Assembly (NCBI GenBank): GCA_964563435.1
Contig: CAZLXI010000003.1
Coordinates: 109,678-173,677 of the forward strand
Direction of reading: 5' to 3'
From: Leadbetterella sp964563435
Lineage (GTDB): Bacteria; Bacteroidota; Bacteroidia; Cytophagales; Spirosomataceae
Length of the DNA stretch: 64,000 bases
A program made the position numbers and the translations under genes. Each line of letters starts with the position of its first letter. The first letter of the stretch is position 1. Shown piece after piece: positions 59,299-64,000 of the stretch. Below the pieces are notes generated by a model. The model was not told the origin of the DNA and ran no database searches. It saw nothing but the letters and a program-made list of their open reading frames with translations.

Positions 59299-59604
59299 AT
59301 GGCAATAAATCCTTCCATAGTGACCCGCGATACTGATGTTCTGGCGTCTAAAACTACTAATATTTACGAATCGGTGTATGTGGTTTCCAAGAGAGCTCAG
59401 CAGATCGCGATCAAATCCAAAGAGGAGCTTTCGCATAAGCTGAGCGAATTTGCATCCAGCGTAGATAACCTGGAAGAGATCTTTGAAAACCGGGAGCAGA
59501 TCGAGATCTCCAAATACTACGAAAGACAACCAAAACCTACCAGTGTGGCGTTGGAGGAATTCCTGAGTGATCAGGTGGTAGTGAAATACAGAGACGCGGA
59601 GTAA
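59299..59604 (+). CDS. rpoZ: RNA polymerase omega subunit (Bacteroidota type)
   Basis: 101 residues. Small subunit that helps assemble RNA polymerase on beta-prime. The core omega segment is NIYESVYVVSKRAQQIAIK; the Bacteroidota form then has KEELSHKLSEFASSVDNLEE and the tail KPTSVALEEFLSDQVVVKYR. It is shorter and more divergent than the E. coli subunit, as usual in the phylum. Its location after bamD supports the call. Confidence 0.88.
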   Translation: MAINPSIVTRDTDVLASKTTNIYESVYVVSKRAQQIAIKSKEELSHKLSEFASSVDNLEEIFENREQIEISKYYERQPKPTSVALEEFLSDQVVVKYRDAE

Positions 59605-59726
59605 GTTAAAAACTAAAAACGGTCCGCCGCTGCGGTGAAAAGTTAACAGTTGCGGTACATTTAGTATTTTATAAAATGCTAATGTCCCGCAACTTTTAGT
59701 TTTTAGTTTTTAGTTTTTCACTTTTC
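59604..59726. repeat. dispersed AAAAACTA/hairpin repeat, copy 3, with long hairpin
   Basis: Flanked by TTAAAAACTAAAAACGG on the left and repeated TTTTTAG on the right. Inside, GTTGCGG...CCGCAAC at 59649-59693 encloses ACATT/AATGT and AGTATTTTA/TAAAATGCT, a near-perfect stem of about 20 bp. It lies between two convergent genes and may end transcription from both sides. CGGTCCGCC-like bases match the motif at 25652 and 53150. Confidence 0.7.
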
Positions 59727-60359
59727 GCTGAATTCTGTTCTGTGGTTCAAAACATCCGACAGCTCGCTTAGGATAAGCGAAGTCGCCCCCCAAACCCAGG
59801 AATCCTGTACCTCAAAGCCCGGCACTGTAATCTGCTGATTGCCGATCCGGATTTCCCGGTTGATAATCTCTCCACCCCGGATAATATCTTCAATATCTGT
59901 GTGGTAGATGCGCTCCACCTCACGGGCGTCGGGATAAAACTCCGGCACATAATCCATATACCCTATCACCGGATGTACGATGAAGTTGCTGACCGGAATG
60001 TACACGTCGGTGAGCTCGCCCAGTATTTTGACATCAATGGCTCGTATGCCTATTTCTTCCTGTGCTTCACGTAAGGCCGTGCGCACCAGATTTTCATCGG
60101 AGGGTTCCGCTTTGCCCCCTGGCAAAGCCATTTGGCCACCGTGTTTCCCGTCGTAATTCGGCCGTAGGATAAGCGGGAAGTACGCCTGCGACATCCGGGG
60201 ATAAAGCAGAATAAGGACCGCGCTGCTCCTTACATGATCCGGTACAGTCGGGGCATACTTCAGGCGATACCCGGGCATATATTTCCTATGGGAGATTACC
60301 CCAGGCAGGGGTTCTCTTAATCGCTTTTCAAGAGTATCGATGGTCCGGTCAAACAGCAT
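59718..60359 (-). CDS. CoA pyrophosphatase-type Nudix hydrolase
   Basis: 213 residues. Nudix hydrolase of the UPF0035/CoAse kind: LRPNYDGKHGGQMALPGGKA then EPSDENLVRTALREAQEEIG, the complete Nudix box (REAQEEIG), preceded by the LPGGK-type CoA signature. Likely splits coenzyme A or related dinucleotides. A C-terminal VWGATSLILSEL is conserved in the family. Alone on the minus strand; converges on rpoZ. Confidence 0.92.
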   Translation of the reverse strand: MLFDRTIDTLEKRLREPLPGVISHRKYMPGYRLKYAPTVPDHVRSSAVLILLYPRMSQAYFPLILRPNYDGKHGGQMALPGGKAEPSDENLVRTALREAQEEIGIRAIDVKILGELTDVYIPVSNFIVHPVIGYMDYVPEFYPDAREVERIYHTDIEDIIRGGEIINREIRIGNQQITVPGFEVQDSWVWGATSLILSELSDVLNHRTEFSEK

Positions 60360-60405
60360 TTATGAGGGGAGAAAGACTATCCCAGTTCAAATTAGAGGAA
60401 AAAAA

Positions 60406-61986
60406 TCACTTGTCCAAGTATTTTTCTGCGAAAGCATTCACGCAACGTTCGCCGTCTACCGCTGCTGAAACAATACCCCCGGCAAAGCCTGCTCCCTCAC
60501 CGCAGGGATAAAAACGCTCTGTATCAACGTGTTCAAGGGTATCTTCGGTGCGGGGTATGCGTACGGGCGACGAGGTCCGGCTTTCTATACCGATCATCTG
60601 GCCGGCATCATAATTTCGCATTTTCTTATTGAACTCACGCAGCCCCTGTTGCAGGGCTCCCGCTATGCCTTCCGGCAGGATCTCATGGAAGTTAAGAGCA
60701 GTAAGGCCGGGCTGGTAGGAGGTTTCGGTCAGGTCAGTACTGAGCTTCCCTTTGTAAAAATCCCGGATACGCTGTGCAGGTGCTACCTGGCAAATACCGT
60801 CATTTACGCTCAGTTTCTCACATACTAGGCGGTGAGCCTTTTGCTCCACGCTTTTTTGAAGTTCTAGCGCTGCGGTATGGCCATAAGCTTCAAATTCTTT
60901 CCAATCCGGCGGGTTAACTGCTACCACTACGCCCGAATTGGCGAAGAAAGAGTCTCTCCGGGAGGGCGACATGCCGTTGACCACCAGCTCATTCTGCGCC
61001 GTAGAAGCGGGCACAATAAAACCGCCGGGACACATACAGAAGCTGAAGACACCTCTTTCCACGCCGCCAAATTTAGTTTGTGCCACCAGAGAGTAGGCTG
61101 CAGCCGGCAGAAGTCCGCGGTTAGCGGAATGGTATTGGCAGGTGTCTACAAAGCGCTGCTCATGTTCCACACGTACGCCCAGGGCAAAGGGCTTGTTTTC
61201 CAGGGGCAGGTTCTTGCGGCCTAGCAGCTCAAAGATATCACGGGCCGAATGGCCTGTAGCGAGGATCACGCCATCTGCCGTCCACTCTTTGCCTTCCAGG
61301 GTTTTTACACCTCGGATAACGCCCTTATCGAGGAGGAGATCAGTCACTTTCTGACCAAAATGCACTTCACCATCGTGGTTCAGGATCGTGTTCCGTATAT
61401 TTTCAATCACTACGGGCAACTTGTTGGTGCCGATGTGCGGGTGGGCTTCCATCAGGATTTGCTCAGTGGCACCATGCTTGACCAGTATTTCCAGTATTCG
61501 ACGGATATCGCCCCGTTTTTTGGAGCGGGTATAGAGCTTGCCGTCGGAGTAGGTGCCTGCCCCACCTTCTCCGAAGCAGTAGTTGGAATCAGGATTCACC
61601 ACATGGTCTTTGTTGATGGCAGCCAGGTCGCGGCGGCGGGCTCTTACATCTTTACCCCGCTCCAATATCACAGGCTTTATACCCAGTTCGAGGCAGCGCA
61701 GGGCAGCAAAAAGCCCGGCAGGTCCTGCTCCGATGATCAGGAGGGTTTTCCGGAAAGGCTTCCGGCCGTATGCATATTCAGGAAAATCCAGTGGCTGAAA
61801 AGGGCCGCCGGTGGAGATCTCCACTTCCAGGTTCACCCGGATATTCCGGCTTCGGGCATCGATCGACTGCCGGTGCTTACGGAAGTGAAAATGGGTGAGG
61901 CCTGTTTTTTTTCTCAGGAAATCTTCCAGTAAGGCCTCATCAAACGCCACCTCGGGCGAAACCACATAACGCAAAATTTTGTTCAT
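60406..61986 (-). CDS. COG2509-family FAD-dependent oxidoreductase
   Basis: 526 residues from the ATG at 61986 (MNKILRYVVSPEVAFDEALL); an ATG at 62040 lies upstream of the family start. The GxGxxG dinucleotide site is LLIIGAGPAGLFAALRCLEL near residue 95; other blocks are ERGKDVRARRRDLAAINKDH, NYCFGEGGAGTYSDGKLYTR, LATGHSARDIFELLG, FCMCPGGFIVPAST and YPCGEGAGFAGGIVSAAVDG. This family (uncharacterised FAD-dependent dehydrogenases) is widespread and its substrate is not settled. Divergent from nuoI across a 90-bp gap. Confidence 0.92.
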   Translation of the reverse strand: MNKILRYVVSPEVAFDEALLEDFLRKKTGLTHFHFRKHRQSIDARSRNIRVNLEVEISTGGPFQPLDFPEYAYGRKPFRKTLLIIGAGPAGLFAALRCLELGIKPVILERGKDVRARRRDLAAINKDHVVNPDSNYCFGEGGAGTYSDGKLYTRSKKRGDIRRILEILVKHGATEQILMEAHPHIGTNKLPVVIENIRNTILNHDGEVHFGQKVTDLLLDKGVIRGVKTLEGKEWTADGVILATGHSARDIFELLGRKNLPLENKPFALGVRVEHEQRFVDTCQYHSANRGLLPAAAYSLVAQTKFGGVERGVFSFCMCPGGFIVPASTAQNELVVNGMSPSRRDSFFANSGVVVAVNPPDWKEFEAYGHTAALELQKSVEQKAHRLVCEKLSVNDGICQVAPAQRIRDFYKGKLSTDLTETSYQPGLTALNFHEILPEGIAGALQQGLREFNKKMRNYDAGQMIGIESRTSSPVRIPRTEDTLEHVDTERFYPCGEGAGFAGGIVSAAVDGERCVNAFAEKYLDK

Positions 61987-62076
61987 CAAAGAAAGGTTTC
62001 TATCCTTTAATACTGCAAAGTTAACCATTGTTCGGGGCAAATTAGTATTTTTGCTACAGGCATATCATTAAATCGC

Positions 62077-63105
62077 TTGGCATATTTCTCAAATATCGGA
62101 AGAGGCATCAGAACCACCGTAAAGGGCTTAAGCTTGACGCTGAAGCACCTGTGGGCTGCCCGGAATACCAAAGGAGCCATGGACCTCAGGGATGCCGCCT
62201 TCTTCGGGGTAACTGAAGGGAACGTGACCCTGAAATATCCCCATGAGCAGTTGACCGTTCCGGAAACCGGGCGATACCAGCTGGATTGCGAAATCGACGA
62301 CTGTATCGTATGCGATAAATGCGCCAAGATCTGCCCGGTAGACTGTATCGAGATCGAGGCAATCAAGTCGCCCGAGCTGATCCGCTATGCCTCTGACGGC
62401 TCGCCCGTACGTCTACATGCCGCCAGATTTGATATTGACATGGCCAAATGCTGCTTCTGCGGCCTGTGCACCACGGTTTGCCCTACGGACTGCCTCACCA
62501 TGACGGATGAGTATGACTTCTCTGTAGAAGACGTGAACCTGCTAAACTTTGCCTTTTCCAATCTTTCCGAAAAAGAAGCACAGGAAAAGCGTGAGCTTTA
62601 TGAGCAGTTTGTAGCTGAAAAAGAAGCATCCAAAGTTGTGGCAAAAGCACCGGTAATTACGGAATCACCTGCGCCTAAACCGGTATTCCGGCCTAAGCCG
62701 CCGGTGGTAGTTCCGCCCGCTGCTTCAACGGAAGAGGAAAAAAAGCCTGGTTTTTTGCCGAAAGCCCGTCCGGCCTTCGTGCCTAAAGCAAAACCGGAAG
62801 GAGGAGAGGAGAGTAAGTCAGCGTTTATTCCCAAGGCTAAACCTGTAGCCGGTGATGAAAATAAACCTGTATTTGTACCCAAGGCCAGGCCGGAGGTAAG
62901 CGGAGAGAACAAACCGGCATTCATTCCTAAAAACAGACCTGAAGTAAGTGGAGAGAGTAAGCCTGCATTTACACCTAAGACCAAGCCGGAACTAAGCGAA
63001 GAAAATAAACAGACATCTGAACCCGGGCCGACAAATGAACAAAAGCCCTCACCACCCAAATTTATTCCCAAAAACAAACCGCAAATAAATAATCCCGATG
63101 ACTGA
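62077..63105 (+). CDS. nuoI: NADH-quinone oxidoreductase subunit I with repetitive tail
   Basis: 342 residues started at TTG 62077 (AYFSNIGRGIRTTVKGLSLT); relatives begin M-x-YFSNI, so this non-ATG start is preferred, and no better ATG exists. Peripheral-arm subunit carrying two 4Fe-4S clusters: C76, C79, C82, C86 and C125, C128, C131, C135 (CIVCDKCAKICP and CCFCGLCTTVCP). The core ends near residue 165. The remaining ~175 residues are absent from ordinary NuoI: a charged linker then five exact-length 16-residue repeats (residues 233-312; AFIPKNRPEVSGESKP is one), and a proline-rich end. nuoJ overlaps by 8 bp. Confidence 0.93.
   Translation: MAYFSNIGRGIRTTVKGLSLTLKHLWAARNTKGAMDLRDAAFFGVTEGNVTLKYPHEQLTVPETGRYQLDCEIDDCIVCDKCAKICPVDCIEIEAIKSPELIRYASDGSPVRLHAARFDIDMAKCCFCGLCTTVCPTDCLTMTDEYDFSVEDVNLLNFAFSNLSEKEAQEKRELYEQFVAEKEASKVVAKAPVITESPAPKPVFRPKPPVVVPPAASTEEEKKPGFLPKARPAFVPKAKPEGGEESKSAFIPKAKPVAGDENKPVFVPKARPEVSGENKPAFIPKNRPEVSGESKPAFTPKTKPELSEENKQTSEPGPTNEQKPSPPKFIPKNKPQINNPDD
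62773..63012 (+). repeat. 48-bp tandem repeat, five copies, in the nuoI tail
   Basis: Encodes residues 233-312 of NuoI. Each unit is 16 codons with the core A/V-F-x-P-K-x-K/R-P followed by an acidic/serine/lysine half. Units are kept in length but diverged in sequence, with no frame loss. Confidence 0.9.
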
Positions 63106-63604
63106 GCAACTTATCACTGACCTGGTTTTCTGGCTGTTCTGCCTGATCACGGTGGGCGGAGCGGTTTATGTGTTGTTCAGCGAGCATGTACTGTATGCTG
63201 CTTACGGACTGCTGGTGACCTTTTTAGGCGTAGCCGGAATATTTGTATTTGCCGGGGCAGAGTTTGTATCTGCCGCCCAGATCATGATCTACGTAGGCGG
63301 GATTCTTGTGCTGCTGGTCTTCGGGATCATGCTGAGTTCCCAAAAAAAAACGGGTTTAAGCCATCTGAAGGTAGAAAATGCTCCACGGGGTACCGGCCTG
63401 CTGATCGCCTGCCTGTTGGGCGTGGTATTGATTTTGCTGGTGAGCCGCCTTACCTTTACCGGTGAAGTGACCGGCACCTGGTTAGCGGTCAAAAGCTTCG
63501 GCTTCTCCCTGATGACCACCTACGTGGTGATTCTGGAAGTGATCGGGATATTACTGTTAATGGCCCTCATAGGGGCTACATACCTGGCAAAAGATGATCA
63601 ATAA
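63098..63604 (+). CDS. nuoJ: NADH-quinone oxidoreductase subunit J
   Basis: 168 residues, five transmembrane segments (LFCLITVGGAVYVLFSEHVL, LLVTFLGVAGIFVFAGAEFV, IMIYVGGILVLLVFGIML, LLIACLLGVVLILLVS, VVILEVIGILLLMALIG). The broken-helix region AAQIMIYVGGILVL and the acidic residue in VILEVIGILL match NuoJ. Overlaps nuoI by 8 bp and nuoK by 11 bp, so the three are translationally coupled. Confidence 0.95.
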   Translation: MTEQLITDLVFWLFCLITVGGAVYVLFSEHVLYAAYGLLVTFLGVAGIFVFAGAEFVSAAQIMIYVGGILVLLVFGIMLSSQKKTGLSHLKVENAPRGTGLLIACLLGVVLILLVSRLTFTGEVTGTWLAVKSFGFSLMTTYVVILEVIGILLLMALIGATYLAKDDQ

Positions 63605-63902
63605 TATACTTCCTTACCTCGTTGTTTCCGGACTACTATTTGCCATTGGTTTCGCCGTGGTGGTCAGCAAAAAGAACCTCATATTGATGCTGATGGGAGT
63701 GGAGATGATGCTGAATGCAGTCAATATCAACTTCGCGGCCTTCTCCAAATTTGATCCCGACCCCGTTCAGGGACAAATTTTTTCTGTTTTTGTAATGATT
63801 GTTGCTGCTGCGGAAATTGCTGTAGGACTGGCAATTGTACTTAAAATACGGCGATATTACGGAGGAATTGACCCGGAAAACCTAAATAATTTGCGGGATT
63901 AG
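63594..63902 (+). CDS. nuoK: NADH-quinone oxidoreductase subunit K
   Basis: 102 residues with three transmembrane segments; the two buried glutamates of the proton channel are in LMGVEMMLNAVNINF and VAAAEIAVGLAIV. It ends the visible nuo block; a tRNA-Arg gene starts 43 bp later instead of nuoL. Confidence 0.96.
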   Translation: MINNILPYLVVSGLLFAIGFAVVVSKKNLILMLMGVEMMLNAVNINFAAFSKFDPDPVQGQIFSVFVMIVAAAEIAVGLAIVLKIRRYYGGIDPENLNNLRD

Positions 63903-63904
63903 GA

Positions 63905-63935
63905 TTTGAATTTAAAAAACAAATTTCTACCTTTG
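63905..63935 (+). promoter_or_regulatory. tRNA-Arg promoter
   Basis: TTTG (63905-63908), 19 bp, TACCTTTG (63928-63935): an exact Bacteroidota promoter, with transcription expected near 63941, about 5 nt before the tRNA 5' end. Confidence 0.8.
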
Positions 63936-63945
63936 CAGTCCAATC

Positions 63946-64000
63946 GGCTGCGTAGCTCAACTGAATAGAGCATCTGACTACGGATCAGAAGGTTTCAGGT
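63946..64000 (+). tRNA. tRNA-Arg (anticodon ACG), cut by the window end
   Basis: Acceptor start GGCTGCG, T8-A9, D-arm GCTCAACTGAATAGAGC, and anticodon stem-loop TCTGACTACGGATCAGA with anticodon ACG. The sequence runs out in the T-arm (GTTTCAGGT). The 3' half of the acceptor stem is outside the window. Confidence 0.93.

Noticed and set aside
59649..59693. long hairpin as a small RNA or tRNA-like gene
   Set aside because: No promoter, no tRNA features; it is the core of a dispersed repeat between convergent genes.

Overview
The window looks like a chromosomal segment of a Bacteroidota member, probably a Cytophagia/Cytophagales-type bacterium. Supporting signs are a type IX secretion (T9SS) C-terminal sorting domain on at least two proteins, a TonB-type receptor with an OMP_b-brl_3-like barrel, Reg_prop/Y_Y_Y sensor kinases, a BamD-rpoZ gene pair, weak or absent Shine-Dalgarno sequences, and promoters of the Bacteroidota form TTTG-N19-TAnnTTTG (clearest before rpoZ and before the tRNA-Arg at the right edge). 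No species can be named from the sequence alone.

Layout. 1-2.9 kb: clpB with its terminator. 2.9-8.7 kb: an A+T-rich accessory block with a secreted protease-like T9SS cargo, two paralogous lipoproteins, a DUF4143 ATPase and two DinB-family genes, with two decayed copies of the dinB 3' end lying between them. 8.7-18 kb: a glycosyltransferase with an internal duplication, polA, adenine deaminase with a RidA protein, a helix-hairpin-helix protein, a sugar isomerase-like protein, a TIGR00266 protein and a decayed reading frame. 18-31 kb: mostly housekeeping and metabolic genes (Gfo/Idh/MocA oxidoreductase, collagen-like lipoprotein, fructose bisphosphatase, SIMPL protein, Tag glycosylase, Nudix, DUF3820, bestrophin-like channel, RidA, malic enzyme, paraoxonase-like protein, DEAD-box helicase). 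31-35 kb: glycerophosphodiesterase and a TonB-type receptor.

35.2-50.6 kb is the most distinctive part. Four tightly packed minus-strand genes encode an outer-membrane beta-barrel protein, a 1960-residue secreted multidomain protein with a cysteine-rich end, a fibronectin-III-like protein and a lipoprotein made of Fn3-like repeats. They are divergent from a sensor histidine kinase/LuxR-type regulator pair that shares the same 216-bp control region, which contains dyad symmetries. This is the best candidate in the window for an undescribed surface system with its own regulator.

50.7-64 kb: an acyltransferase-like membrane protein, folE and queD, dnaX, a serine hydrolase, an unknown secreted protein, rpiB, a T9SS cargo, bamD, rpoZ, a CoA-type Nudix, a COG2509 flavoprotein, nuoIJK (NuoI carries a long repetitive C-terminal tail) and the start of tRNA-Arg(ACG).

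Three families of short non-coding dispersed repeats occupy gaps between genes: a ~180-bp element with GTGTCTAAAA-type inverted ends, an AAAAACTA-bearing hairpin family, and a GAGCATGTTTAA palindrome. No transposase, integrase, CRISPR array or rRNA was seen.
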